NCBI GenBank assembly: GCA_023416575.1
Contig: JAEZHL010000031.1
Span: forward strand, 1 to 23,372
DNA length: 23,372 nucleotides
Direction of reading: 5' to 3'
Source of the DNA: Pseudomonadota bacterium
Lineage (GTDB): Bacteria; Pseudomonadota; Alphaproteobacteria; Rhizobiales; Hyphomicrobiaceae
In this document: positions 1 through 6,778 of the stretch, piece by piece
How the letters are laid out: each line of letters starts with the position of its first letter
How positions within the stretch are numbered: the stretch's first letter is position 1
Program-made: the position numbers and the translations under genes
The notes under the pieces: model-generated
What the model saw: the letters and a program-made list of their open reading frames with translations, nothing else
Told to the model about the DNA's origin: nothing
The model's database searches: none

Positions 1-13
1 GGGTTACCTTTCT

Positions 14-30
14 GACGCCGCAACGGCGTT
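14..30. other. Short GC-rich hairpin at left edge
   Basis: ACGCCG (15-20) and CGGCGT (24-29) form a 6-bp stem around a 3-base loop, extendable by a G-T pair. It lies 30 bases beyond the 3' end of the tRNA-Arg gene. It could help end the tRNA transcript or belong to a gene left of the window. No T-run follows on either strand, so a terminator role is only a guess. Confidence 0.25.
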
Positions 31-59
31 GTGCCACTGCGGTAAACTACTGATTTTAT

Positions 60-136
60 TGGCGATCCCGGCAGGACTCGAACCTGCGACCCTCTGCTTA
101 GAAGGCAGATGCTCTATCCGGCTGAGCTACGGGACC
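60..136 (-). tRNA. tRNA-Arg (anticodon UCU)
   Basis: The minus strand folds into a 77-nt cloverleaf. The acceptor stem is GGTCCCG with CGGGATC, including one G-T pair. The D stem is GCTC/GAGC and the anticodon stem is TCTGC/GCAGA around the loop CTTCTAA, giving anticodon TCT, which reads AGA. The T arm is GCAGG-TTCGAGT-CCTGC. The 3' CCA is encoded in the DNA. It decodes a rare arginine codon in this GC-rich genome. It lies downstream of the complex I accessory gene on the same strand. Its 3' end points left, so an element integrated at this tRNA would lie outside the window. Confidence 0.97.
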
Positions 137-196
137 GCTGGGTGGCATGATAACCGAGGCGCGCCGTGGCGTCTCGGGGCGCGGACGGCACTGGCG

Positions 197-502
197 TCAG
201 TGCGTCCAGGCGCCGATACGGCCGTACTTGAAGTTGTCGGCGTAGGACTTGACCACCGGCTTGCGCCGCTCGGGCTCCTGCACCGCGTAGGGGATGCCGT
301 TGCGCTCGGCGTAGGCGATCGCCTCCTCCTTGGTGTCGAACGACATCTGCACCTGCTCGCGCGGGTCGGCCGAGCCGGTCCAGCCCATCAGCGGATCAAT
401 GGTACGGGGAGACTGCGGCTCGAACTGGAGCACCCACTCCTTCGTACGGGCAACGCCCGACTGCATGGCCGACTTCGCTGGCTTGAAAATGCGTGCAACC
501 AT
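197..502 (-). CDS. Complex I accessory subunit, NDUFS4-like (ETC_C1_NDUFA4 family)
   Basis: The 101-residue protein matches the bacterial homologues of the mitochondrial 18-kDa complex I subunit NDUFS4. Visible family features are a WVLQFEP segment near residue 23, a PLMGWTGSADP stretch near 37-47, and an FDTKEEAIAYAERNGIPY helix-turn near 55-72. It is expected to sit on the peripheral arm of NADH:ubiquinone oxidoreductase at the inner membrane and help stability or assembly. Supernumerary complex I subunits of this type are known from alphaproteobacteria. The gene stands alone here, away from any nuo operon, upstream of tRNA-Arg. The ATG start has only a weak G-rich ribosome site. No odd features are seen. 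Confidence 0.9.
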   Translation of the reverse strand: MVARIFKPAKSAMQSGVARTKEWVLQFEPQSPRTIDPLMGWTGSADPREQVQMSFDTKEEAIAYAERNGIPYAVQEPERRKPVVKSYADNFKYGRIGAWTH

Positions 503-598
503 ATCCCGACCCGATTGCGTCCTTGATGCTTCGCGAGCGCAACATACGCAGTCCTGGCCGACGGTTCAATGCTGTCCGCGAGGGAACCAGCAACAGCC

Positions 599-1351
599 TC
601 AGACGAGGCCCCCGTTTATGTGGATGACCTGGCCGGTGACGTAGCTCGCCCCCTCCGAGCACAGGAACTCCACCACCGTCGCCACCTCCTCGGGCTGGCC
701 GATGCGCCCGAGCGGCACCTTGCTCGCAAATCCCCGCCACTCCTCAGGCGACAAGAACTGCTCGGTCCCGGCTTCCTTCGCGATCAGCCCCGGGGCGATG
801 CAATTGACCAGCACCCCGTGCGGCGCAAGTTGTATGGCCAGGGCGCGCGTCAGCGCCTCGAGTCCCGACTTCGCCGAGGCCGAGGCCGGGTAGAACGGGT
901 AGTCGGTGCGGAAAACGTGGGCATTATGCGTGCTGATGGTGACGACGCGCCCCCGGCCGGAGGCCTTGAGCGGCTCCAGCGCCGCCGTCGCCATCTCGAA
1001 CAAGCCGCCGGCCACGACACCGTGCACATAATCGAAGTCCTCGCGCGAAAGCTCACCGAACGGCCGCCGGTCGGGAAAGCCGGCGTTGGCGATGAGAACG
1101 TCGAGGCCGCCGAACCGCTCCACCGCGCGGCGTACCAGCGCGCCGCCCGTCTCAGGCTGCGAGAGATCGCCGAGCATGATCTCGGTCTCGGCCCCCTTCT
1201 CCCGCAGCTCGGCCGCCACTCGCTCGCATCCGGCCCGATTGGTCAGCGCATGAAGCAGAATGCCCGTGCCAGGGGCCGCCAGCCGCCGGCAGATCGCAGC
1301 GCCGATCCCGCTGCCGGATCCCGTCACCAGGATCGACCGAAGCTTTTCCAT
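599..1351 (-). CDS. Divergent SDR-family protein lacking the usual catalytic Tyr
   Basis: The 250-residue protein has a Rossmann fold of the short-chain dehydrogenase/reductase family. A TGSGSGIG cofactor loop lies at residues 10-17, LIANAG at 86-91, and PGL plus a C-terminal GQVIHINGG complete the pattern. The family catalytic set is Asn-Ser-Tyr-Lys. Ser140 and Lys161 are present, but the residue four before Lys161 is Ser157, not Tyr. The nearest tyrosines are 151 and 154. The Asn position in the helix before LFEM appears to be Val113. Oxidoreductase activity is therefore uncertain. I chose the ATG at 1351 because a GGGAGGG ribosome site precedes it; an upstream in-frame ATG at 1375 would add eight residues. 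It is divergent from the NIPSNAP/hydrolase pair. Confidence 0.85.
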   Translation of the reverse strand: MEKLRSILVTGSGSGIGAAICRRLAAPGTGILLHALTNRAGCERVAAELREKGAETEIMLGDLSQPETGGALVRRAVERFGGLDVLIANAGFPDRRPFGELSREDFDYVHGVVAGGLFEMATAALEPLKASGRGRVVTISTHNAHVFRTDYPFYPASASAKSGLEALTRALAIQLAPHGVLVNCIAPGLIAKEAGTEQFLSPEEWRGFASKVPLGRIGQPEEVATVVEFLCSEGASYVTGQVIHINGGLV

Positions 1352-1641
1352 TTTCCCTCCCCCGAGAGCCATCACCGCGGCTCAGCTACTCAGCTTTCTC
1401 TATTCCTCGCGATCGGACCACAGGCGGCCCCACCCCGCAAGGAGGCTAGCCCGGCAAGACTGCTGATCGCGCGGGGCAATTGACGCCGTACGGCCCGGCT
1501 CCGTAAACGTGAAAAGGACTGCGGCGGATCGTGCTTGGACTTTGCGCACTGCGCACTGGCTCTGCACGCGTGCTCCGGCTCGCACCGTGCTCAGGTGGCT
1601 CAGCGCCACCTGCCGAAGAGTTCAAAAATGAGGAGTTGCAG
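1352..1641. promoter_or_regulatory. Divergent promoter region between SDR and NIPSNAP genes
   Basis: This 290-base gap separates two divergently transcribed genes and should hold both promoters. A TTGACG box lies at 1480-1485 but I see no convincing -10 box at the right distance. TGCGCAC is repeated in tandem at 1543-1556. A perfect inverted repeat, CAGGTGGC-N5-GCCACCTG, lies at 1592-1612. No further gene is seen here. In-frame codons upstream of the NIPSNAP start are open but poor in homology-like signal and lack a ribosome site. Confidence 0.5.
1592..1612. promoter_or_regulatory. Perfect 8-bp inverted repeat upstream of NIPSNAP gene
   Basis: CAGGTGGC (1592-1599) and GCCACCTG (1605-1612) are perfect inverted copies with a 5-base spacer, ending 29 bases before the ATG of the NIPSNAP gene. 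It could be a protein-binding operator or a stem-loop in the 5' leader. No T-run follows, so it is not a simple terminator. Confidence 0.45.
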
Positions 1642-1956
1642 ATGATTGTCGAAGAGCGGGATTATCGCATCAAAGCGGGTAAGGTCGGCCAGTTCGTCGG
1701 CCTTTACGAGAAGCATGGGCTGCCGATCCAGCTCGAGCTGCTGGGTAAGTTCCTCGGCTATTTCACCACCGAGATCGGCGAGCTGAACCATGTCGTGGCG
1801 CTCTGGGGTTACGAAAGCCTCGACGACCGGCAGCAGCGCCGCGACCGCATGATGGCGGACCCGCGCTGGCAGGAGTACCTCAAGATGGTCGACGGCCTTC
1901 TGGAGGTTCAGAACACGCGCCTGTTGAAGCCGGCGTCGTTCTCGCCCATCAAGTGA
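1642..1956 (+). CDS. NIPSNAP family protein
   Basis: The 104-residue protein looks like a single NIPSNAP domain, a ferredoxin-like alpha+beta barrel of the dimeric alpha-beta barrel group. It begins with the typical strand MIVEERDYRIKAGKVGQF. A central histidine region (LNHVVALWGYESLDDRQQRR) and a final WQEYLKMVDGLL helix follow. The biochemical role of NIPSNAP proteins is poorly known, but in bacteria they often lie in catabolic clusters, as here. The ATG at 1642 was chosen because AGGAG lies at 1631-1635; a longer frame upstream has no such site. The next gene starts 34 bases downstream on the same strand, so the two are probably one transcript. No signal peptide is seen. Confidence 0.85.
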   Translation: MIVEERDYRIKAGKVGQFVGLYEKHGLPIQLELLGKFLGYFTTEIGELNHVVALWGYESLDDRQQRRDRMMADPRWQEYLKMVDGLLEVQNTRLLKPASFSPIK

Positions 1957-1990
1957 TCGCAATCGCATTGGCTTGGGAGCCCGCATCGCC

Positions 1991-2791
1991 ATGAGCACGA
2001 CCCTCGTCCCGCTTCCTGATGGTGCGGAGCTCGCCGTCACGGCCACCGGCGCCGGCCGGGATCTCGTGCTGGTGACTGGCCTCGGCGGCACGGCAGCGTT
2101 CTGGGAGCCGACCGTACCGGCTCTCGCCGACCACTTCCGTGTCATCCGCTTCGACCAGCGCGGGATCGGCCGCAGCAGCCGTGGCACGGAAGCGGTCTCC
2201 ATTGAGCGGCTGGCGCTGGATACCCTGGCGGTGCTCGAGGCCATGGGATCGCGCGATGCGGTGCTCCTCGGGCATTCGACAGGCGGTGTGATCCTCCAGG
2301 AACTTGCGCTGCGCGACGCCTCGCGCATCGGCGGCCTCGTTCTCAGTGCCACGTGGGCGCGGCCCAACCGCTACATGGCCGAGCTGTTCGGCGCTCGCGG
2401 CGTTCTGCTCGGCTCGACCCCGCGCGAGTATGCCGCCATGGGGGCGTTCCTCGGCTACACACCCGAATGGCTCGAGGCGAACTGGGCAAAATACGAGGCG
2501 ATCCTCGCGGCAGCACCGGCAACTCCCCCAAAGCAGGAGATCGTCGCCGAGCGGATCGCGGCGCTGCTCGCCTTCGACCGCAGCAGCGAGGTCGGTAGCA
2601 TCACCCTGCCGACGCTCATCCAGGGCGCCGAGGACGATCTCATCGTTCCCGCGTTCCTGCAGCGCGAGCTGGCCGGGCTGATGCCCAACGCCAGCGTGCG
2701 CATCCTGCCCAGCGGCGGCCACTTCTTCCCAGTCACCCGCACGCCGACCTTCGTCGACACCGTGCTCGGCTGGGCCAATACCATCCGCTAG
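1991..2791 (+). CDS. Alpha/beta-fold hydrolase
   Basis: The 266-residue protein has the full catalytic layout of an alpha/beta hydrolase. The nucleophile elbow is GHSTGG with Ser96. The oxyanion loop is near GLGGT (30-34), the acid lies in GAEDDLIVP (Asp215 or Asp216), and the base is His244 in GGHFFP. The FDQRGIGRS segment is typical of the 3-oxoadipate enol-lactonase and esterase branch, but the substrate cannot be read. It has no signal peptide and is expected in the cytoplasm. I chose the ATG at 1991; a TTG at 1973 in the same frame would add six residues. It is probably co-transcribed with the NIPSNAP gene, and a strong hairpin follows its stop. Confidence 0.88.
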   Translation: MSTTLVPLPDGAELAVTATGAGRDLVLVTGLGGTAAFWEPTVPALADHFRVIRFDQRGIGRSSRGTEAVSIERLALDTLAVLEAMGSRDAVLLGHSTGGVILQELALRDASRIGGLVLSATWARPNRYMAELFGARGVLLGSTPREYAAMGAFLGYTPEWLEANWAKYEAILAAAPATPPKQEIVAERIAALLAFDRSSEVGSITLPTLIQGAEDDLIVPAFLQRELAGLMPNASVRILPSGGHFFPVTRTPTFVDTVLGWANTIR

Positions 2792-2825
2792 CGCGGCCAG
2801 CTCCGAAACACCGCTCATCATGACA

Positions 2826-2856
2826 GGCGCCAGCCCGACTCCAGTCGGGCGGCGCC
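2826..2856 (+). terminator. Strong hairpin after the hydrolase gene
   Basis: GCCCGACT (2833-2840) and AGTCGGGC (2843-2850) pair perfectly. GGCGCC at 2826-2831 and 2851-2856 extends the stem past one bulged A. The result is a roughly 14-bp GC-rich stem, 34 bases after the hydrolase stop. The loop is very tight (two bases) and no T-run follows. It would insulate the NIPSNAP/hydrolase transcript from the TRAP operon, or protect the 3' end. Confidence 0.6.
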
Positions 2857-2884
2857 CACTCGAGCCCACTCGAGCCCGCTCGCG
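2855..2884. repeat. Three tandem 10-bp repeats
   Basis: CCCACTCGAG occurs twice in direct succession (2855-2874), followed by a third degenerate copy CCCGCTCGCG (2875-2884). They lie directly after the hairpin and ten bases before the operator palindrome. The 10-bp period matches one helical turn, but no function is evident. Confidence 0.6.
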
Positions 2885-2893
2885 CATCGTCGC

Positions 2894-2917
2894 AAAAATG
2901 TCAGCGCTTACATTTTT
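2894..2917. promoter_or_regulatory. LacI-family operator upstream of TRAP operon
   Basis: A 24-bp palindrome with a single mismatched pair is centred on AGCGCT. Five A/T pairs flank it on each side. Its core TGTCAGCGCTTACA (2899-2912) fits the LacI/GalR pattern TGWAARCGNTNNCA on the minus strand without mismatch. The central CpG is where the hinge-helix leucine of this regulator family inserts. It lies about 80 bases upstream of the DctP start and upstream of a candidate promoter. The same half-site GCTTACA recurs before the ABC operon. Binding by the LacI-family protein encoded at 10188-11237 is inferred. Confidence 0.8.
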
Positions 2918-2940
2918 TGTCGTCAGTTGCATGATTGTGA

Positions 2941-2970
2941 TTGACGCGAGAAATGCGGACAGCTGATAAC
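2941..2970 (+). promoter_or_regulatory. Candidate sigma-70-type promoter of TRAP operon
   Basis: TTGACG (2941-2946) and GATAAC (2965-2970) are spaced by 18 bases and lie 24 bases after the operator palindrome. The -35 box matches consensus in five of six positions and the -10 box in four of six. A ribosome site GGGAGAGAGA (2985-2994) follows. This is a pattern match only. Confidence 0.4.
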
Positions 2971-2995
2971 TAAGAAAATTAATCGGGAGAGAGAA

Positions 2996-3994
2996 ATGCT
3001 CAAAGTACGAGTGGCGGCTCTGGCCGCGTACGCCTGCGCGTCCGTTCTCACCATCGCGACACTTCCTGCGAATGCCCAAACGAAGCTGCGCTTCGGCCAT
3101 GATCAGCCGGTTGGCAGCATGTACGACGAAGGGCATCAGGCGCTGAAAAAGATTTTGGCTGAGAAAAGCGGCGGCAAGATTCAGATCGATATTTTCCCTG
3201 CCGCCCAGCTCGGCGCCGAGGTTGCGATGCTGGAGGGCATGCGACTCGGCTCAGTCGACGGTGCCGTGACCATCGCCGCAAATACCTCGACCGTGATCCC
3301 TGAGCTGGCGCTCTTCAGCGTCTCGTATCTGTTCAAGGACGGCGATCATTTCGAGCGGGTCGTCACCGATCCGAAATTCGTCCAGCGCATCACCTCGCTC
3401 ATCGAGGGCAAGAAGCTCGGGTTCAAATTCCTCTGTGTTTATTCCGCCGGCGTTCGCAACATTTATACCCGGCGCGGCCCGGCCAATGGCCCCGAAGATC
3501 TCGCCGGCACCAAGATGCGGGTGATGAACAATCCGATCGAGGCGAAGATCTGGAGCACGCTCGGCACCATCCCGACGCCGATGAACTTCGGCGAGGTTTA
3601 TCAATCGCTGCAGACCGGCGTGCTCGATGCGGCCGAGAATGCGCTTTCAGTGATCGAGTCCAATCGTCACTACGAAGCCGCCAAGACCATCATCCTCACC
3701 GAGCATCAACGCGGCTTCTCGCTGCTCATGATGAGCGAACGCCGGTTCAATGGCCTGCCCGCCGACCTGCAGAAAATCGTTGTCGATGGAGCCAATGAGG
3801 CCTGCATCGTGCAACGCAAGCGCGACGCCGAGCTCAATGCCGACGCCGTCGAGAGAATGAAGGCCAAGGGGGCGGAGGTCGTCGTTCCCGACCGCGAGAA
3901 ATTCGCGAAGCTCATCGTCCCCGTACAGGACGAGGTGGCAGCGTCGACGAAAATGACCGACGTGCTCGAGCTGATCCGTAATCACGCGAAATAG
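2996..3994 (+). CDS. dctP: TRAP transporter substrate-binding protein (DctP family)
   Basis: The 332-residue periplasmic binding protein captures a solute, normally a carboxylate or sulfonate, and delivers it to the TRAP membrane subunits. A signal peptide spans residues 1-28, with likely cleavage after ANAQ or ANA. The mature part starts TKLRFGHDQPVGS, typical of DctP. The conserved Arg that usually contacts the substrate carboxylate is Arg175 in GTKMRV. The VYQSLQTGVLDAAEN block near 201-215 is the family signature. The start is set by GGGAGAGAGA directly ahead. DctQ follows after 18 bases. An operator lies upstream, so control by the LacI-family regulator is likely. The ligand is unknown. 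The symbol is the family name rather than proof of C4-dicarboxylate transport. Confidence 0.93.
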   Translation: MLKVRVAALAAYACASVLTIATLPANAQTKLRFGHDQPVGSMYDEGHQALKKILAEKSGGKIQIDIFPAAQLGAEVAMLEGMRLGSVDGAVTIAANTSTVIPELALFSVSYLFKDGDHFERVVTDPKFVQRITSLIEGKKLGFKFLCVYSAGVRNIYTRRGPANGPEDLAGTKMRVMNNPIEAKIWSTLGTIPTPMNFGEVYQSLQTGVLDAAENALSVIESNRHYEAAKTIILTEHQRGFSLLMMSERRFNGLPADLQKIVVDGANEACIVQRKRDAELNADAVERMKAKGAEVVVPDREKFAKLIVPVQDEVAASTKMTDVLELIRNHAK

Positions 3995-4012
3995 CCAGCC
4001 GGCTTCGATCTC

Positions 4013-4531
4013 ATGAGCAGATTCATGGAACTCTGCGAGCAGTGGGTGATCGTCCCATTGCTCGCCTTCCTTCTCGCCTTCATTACTGTCGGTGTCTTCA
4101 TCACTGTCGTGATGCGCTACGGCTTCAACGCGTCGTTCTTGTGGGGCGAGGAGCTGTCCATCTTCGCCTTCATCTGGTGCGTCTTCCTCGGCGCGGGTGT
4201 CGGCGTGCGACGCAAGATCCATTTGAGCTTCGACTTCTTGCCCAACATCCTCAAAGGCCGCGTCGCGGTGTTCCAGCGCATACTGATCGACCTGTCGATC
4301 TTTGCCGGCGCGCTGCTCTTGCTCGTCGAAGGATGGAATTATGCCGTCCTGAGCATCGACCGCCTTTCACCCGCCCTGGGCATCTCACTGTTCGTGCCCA
4401 CACTCGTCGTCCCGATCAGCGGGGCCTACATGATCCTCGCCGTGCTGATCGACCTGAAGCGCGACGCCCTCGACTTCATCGCGGGCGAGCCCTCTGTGAT
4501 ACCACCCGGACCCGGAATCTCTCCCGTATGA
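4013..4531 (+). CDS. dctQ: TRAP transporter small permease (DctQ family)
   Basis: The 172-residue inner-membrane protein has the four predicted membrane helices of a DctQ subunit, at roughly residues 12-33, 48-65, 88-108 and 126-148. The NASFLWGEELSIFAFIWCVFLGAGVGVRRKIHL stretch (about 39-70) contains the family's WxEE motif. DctQ joins the large permease to form the Na+-coupled transport unit. Its start follows DctP by 18 bases with a weak ribosome site, suggesting translational coupling. Its stop overlaps the DctM start by four bases (ATGA, 4528-4531). A second ATG four codons in is possible. Confidence 0.92.
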   Translation: MSRFMELCEQWVIVPLLAFLLAFITVGVFITVVMRYGFNASFLWGEELSIFAFIWCVFLGAGVGVRRKIHLSFDFLPNILKGRVAVFQRILIDLSIFAGALLLLVEGWNYAVLSIDRLSPALGISLFVPTLVVPISGAYMILAVLIDLKRDALDFIAGEPSVIPPGPGISPV

Positions 4532-5823
4532 ACCCGCTCGTCCTACTCTTCGGCGGACTGGCCGTCACGCTCGTCGTCGGCATGCCGATCTCCTTCGCGC
4601 TGATTTTGTCGTCGGTCGTGGTGATCTGGTACGCTGATCTTCCCCTGACCGTCGCCGTGCAACAGATGTTCCAGGGCATCAGCAGCTTCACTCTGCTGGC
4701 CTTGCCGTTCTTTTTCCTGGCCGGTGCCATCATGAGCATCGGCGGCATTTCCGAGCGCCTTGTGAAGCTCGCCATGGCCATGGTGGGACACCTGCGCGGT
4801 GGTCTCGCGCACGTGAACGTCGTCGTCGGCATGTTCCTGTCCGGCATCTCGGGCAGCTCCACCGCCGATGCCGCAGCCCTTGGCGCGATCTTCCATCCGG
4901 CCATGGTCAAGCGCGGTTACGACGAGCGGTTCTCGGTCTGCCTCACGGCCTGCACCTCGACCATGGGCGTCGTCATCCCGCCTTCGATCCTGATGGTGGT
5001 ATACGGCGCCACGGTCGGCGTTTCGATCGGCGCGCTGCTGATCGGCGGCATCATTCCAGGCGTCATCATGGGCTTGGCCCTGATGGTGCAATCGCATGTC
5101 TTCGCGGTGAAATACGATTTCCCGCGCGAGCATCCGAAGTTCCTGGGTTTCAAAGCGGTCGGCCAAGGCATCAAGGAAGCGGCTTGGCCGCTCGGCGTAC
5201 CGGCAATCATCGTCGTCGGCATGGCAGGCGGCGTCTTCACGCCGACGGAGTCCGCCTCGATCGCGGCCGTCTACGCGTTCTTCCTGGCCATGTTCGTCTT
5301 CCGCTCGATCCGCTGGCGCGACCTGCCGAACATCTTCGGCGACTCGGCGATCCAGTTCGCGCAAGTGCTGTTCTGCGTTTGCGGCGCGTCGCTCTTCGGC
5401 TGGGTGCTGGCCTTCTACCAGGTGCCCGAAATGGTGACGGCGATGATCCTGGCCCTCACGGACAACTGGATCGTCGTGATGCTCATGATCGTGCTGATCA
5501 ACCTGTTTCTCGGGACATTTCTCGACGCCTTGCCCGCGATCCTCATCTTTGCCCCGATCATTCATCCGGTGGCGATGGAGGTCGGCATCCATCCCGTGCA
5601 CCTCGGTGTGGCGGTTGTGATGAACCAGGCGTTCGGACTTCTGACCCCGCCGCTCGGCCTCGCCGCCATGACATCCTGCGCCGTGGCTGGGGTGCCGATG
5701 GTCAGAATCCAGAAGCTGCTTCACATCATGATGCTGCCGATCCTGATGGTCGTTTTCCTCTGCTCGCTGGTCCCAGAAACGGTGTTGTGGCTTCCGCGCC
5801 TGCTGGTGCCGAACTGGCTGTGA
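4528..5823 (+). CDS. dctM: TRAP transporter large permease (DctM family)
   Basis: The 431-residue protein is hydrophobic throughout, with about twelve membrane segments, and matches the length of DctM subunits. Recognisable blocks are ALPFFFLAGAIMSIGGIS (about 65-82), MFLSGISGSSTADAAALG (about 100-117), CTSTMGVVIPPSILMVVYG (about 142-160), a GGVFTPTESASIAAVYAF loop near 235, and a LGLLTPPLG-like stretch near the end. It forms the elevator-type translocation path driven by a sodium gradient. The start is the ATG overlapping the DctQ stop; the frame is open far upstream, but that part lies inside DctQ. The operon ends with a short hairpin right after the stop. Confidence 0.94.
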   Translation: MNPLVLLFGGLAVTLVVGMPISFALILSSVVVIWYADLPLTVAVQQMFQGISSFTLLALPFFFLAGAIMSIGGISERLVKLAMAMVGHLRGGLAHVNVVVGMFLSGISGSSTADAAALGAIFHPAMVKRGYDERFSVCLTACTSTMGVVIPPSILMVVYGATVGVSIGALLIGGIIPGVIMGLALMVQSHVFAVKYDFPREHPKFLGFKAVGQGIKEAAWPLGVPAIIVVGMAGGVFTPTESASIAAVYAFFLAMFVFRSIRWRDLPNIFGDSAIQFAQVLFCVCGASLFGWVLAFYQVPEMVTAMILALTDNWIVVMLMIVLINLFLGTFLDALPAILIFAPIIHPVAMEVGIHPVHLGVAVVMNQAFGLLTPPLGLAAMTSCAVAGVPMVRIQKLLHIMMLPILMVVFLCSLVPETVLWLPRLLVPNWL

Positions 5824-5841
5824 GCGAAATTCACATTTCGC
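5824..5841 (+). terminator. 7-bp hairpin directly after TRAP operon
   Basis: GCGAAAT (5824-5830) and ATTTCGC (5835-5841) form a perfect stem with a four-base TCAC loop, starting at the first base after the DctM stop. There is no T-run, so it may act as a 3'-end stabiliser rather than a classical terminator. Confidence 0.4.
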
Positions 5842-5863
5842 GCGACTCCTGATGCAAGTGTTA

Positions 5864-5877
5864 GGTAACCGCTTTCA
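5864..5877. promoter_or_regulatory. Candidate LacI-family operator upstream of crotonase gene
   Basis: Read on the minus strand, TGAAAGCGGTTACC matches TGWAARCGNTNNCA at all constrained positions except the last base. The central CpG is kept. It lies 62 bases before the crotonase start, between it and the TRAP operon. The dyad symmetry is weaker (four of seven pairs) than at the TRAP or ABC sites. Confidence 0.5.
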
Positions 5878-5939
5878 AAGGCGCGTTGCCTAGCTCATGA
5901 TCCCCCATAGGTTGAGATGTAAGGGAAGGACGCTCCGAG

Positions 5940-6725
5940 ATGGCTACGGACCCGGTGCTGTGCACGATCGATGATGGTGTGGCGGTCGTCACGCTTAATA
6001 ATCCACCTCTGAACCTGGTCACTCTCGCGTTGACGCGCCAGCTCAACGCGCTCATCGGTGAGCTTGCTGTCGATCCTGCCGTTCGCGTCATGGTGCTGAC
6101 CGGGTCGGGATCGAAAGCCTTCTGCGCCGGATCCGACATCAAGGAATTCCCGGAGATGATGGCAGCCGGCGCGGTGGTGCCGAAGAAGCTGGCGCTCGAG
6201 AACGAGGCCTACAGCCGGGTCGATGACTTCCCCAAACCGACGATTGCCGCCCTGAACGGCCTCGCCTTCGGCGGCGGGCTCGAGCTGGCGGTGTGCTGCG
6301 ACCTCGTGGTGGCCGAAGCAGGCAATCAGGTCGCCCTGCCGGAGATCAAGCTCGGCGTCTTCCCAGGTAGCGGCGGCACGATCCGCGTCACCCGCCGCGT
6401 CGGCGAGGCGCGCGCCAAGGAAATGATGTTTTTCGGCGAGCCGATCACGGTCGAGACCGCGCTTGCCTGGGGCCTGATCAATCGCGTGGTTCCGAAGGGC
6501 GAAGCGCTGAGCACGGCCATGGAGATGGCGCGCAAGCTCGCCGCGCAGCCCAGCATCGCCCTGCAGATGTGCAAGCAGTCGGTCGACATGGCCTTCGACA
6601 TCGCCGAGGAAGCCGGTATCCGCGCATCCCTGTCGCTCAGCGACAAGGCTTTTGCGTCGGAGGATTGCGGCGAGGGCGTGCGCGCCTTCTTCGCCAAGGA
6701 GCCGCCGCGGTTCAAGCATCGCTAG
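5940..6725 (+). CDS. Enoyl-CoA hydratase/isomerase (crotonase family)
   Basis: The 261-residue cytoplasmic protein has the crotonase fold and would hydrate or isomerise an enoyl-CoA thioester. The oxyanion-hole segments are FCAGSDIKEF (61-70) and GLAFGGGLELA (107-117). Both glutamates that activate water in true hydratases are present: Glu115 in GGLELA and Glu135 in LPEIKLGVFPGSGGT. A real hydratase activity is therefore likely, unlike many crotonase relatives. The C-terminal EGVRAFFAKEPPRFKHR tail is typical. The ATG at 5940 has a modest GGAAGGA site ahead at about 5924-5930. A candidate operator lies 62 bases upstream, and a 13-bp inverted repeat follows its stop. It faces the convergent hydrolase gene. 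Confidence 0.9.
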   Translation: MATDPVLCTIDDGVAVVTLNNPPLNLVTLALTRQLNALIGELAVDPAVRVMVLTGSGSKAFCAGSDIKEFPEMMAAGAVVPKKLALENEAYSRVDDFPKPTIAALNGLAFGGGLELAVCCDLVVAEAGNQVALPEIKLGVFPGSGGTIRVTRRVGEARAKEMMFFGEPITVETALAWGLINRVVPKGEALSTAMEMARKLAAQPSIALQMCKQSVDMAFDIAEEAGIRASLSLSDKAFASEDCGEGVRAFFAKEPPRFKHR

Positions 6726-6738
6726 CCGCTGGCGTCAG

Positions 6739-6770
6739 TCGTGAGATCGTGGCGGCGCACGATCTCACGA
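6739..6770. terminator. Perfect 13-bp stem between convergent genes
   Basis: TCGTGAGATCGTG (6739-6751) and CACGATCTCACGA (6758-6770) pair without mismatch around a six-base GCGGCG loop. The structure fills the 53-base gap between the crotonase stop and the stop of the convergent hydrolase. It is the longest perfect inverted repeat I found in the window. It most likely serves as a bidirectional terminator or antisense barrier, although flanking T-runs are absent. Confidence 0.7.
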
Positions 6771-6778
6771 GCCGTCGA

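Noticed and set aside
60..136. tRNA-Arg as the attachment site of a genomic island within this window
   Set aside because: The tRNA 3' end faces left, out of the window. No integrase gene or repeated tRNA end was found to its right.
1502..1515. CGTAAACGTGAAAA as a further LacI-type operator before the NIPSNAP gene
   Set aside because: It misses three constrained positions of the pattern and has almost no dyad symmetry, so it is at chance level.
2855..2884. The 10-bp tandem repeats as part of a CRISPR array
   Set aside because: The units are adjacent with no spacers and far too short; no cas genes are present.
2894..2917. CcpA-type catabolite control, because the sites fit the Gram-positive cre pattern
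   Set aside because: The organism looks alphaproteobacterial, where CcpA is not known. The pattern is shared by LacI-family regulators in general, and one such gene is local.
1949..3136. A 395-codon open frame on the minus strand across the hydrolase and its downstream gap
   Set aside because: It runs antisense to the hydrolase and through the hairpin and operator region. Its composition is that of a shadow frame and no ribosome site is seen.
4543..5724. A 393-codon, His/Asp-rich open frame on the minus strand opposite DctM
   Set aside because: The extreme His, Asp, Glu and Arg content is the reverse image of a hydrophobic membrane protein gene and not a real metal-binding protein.
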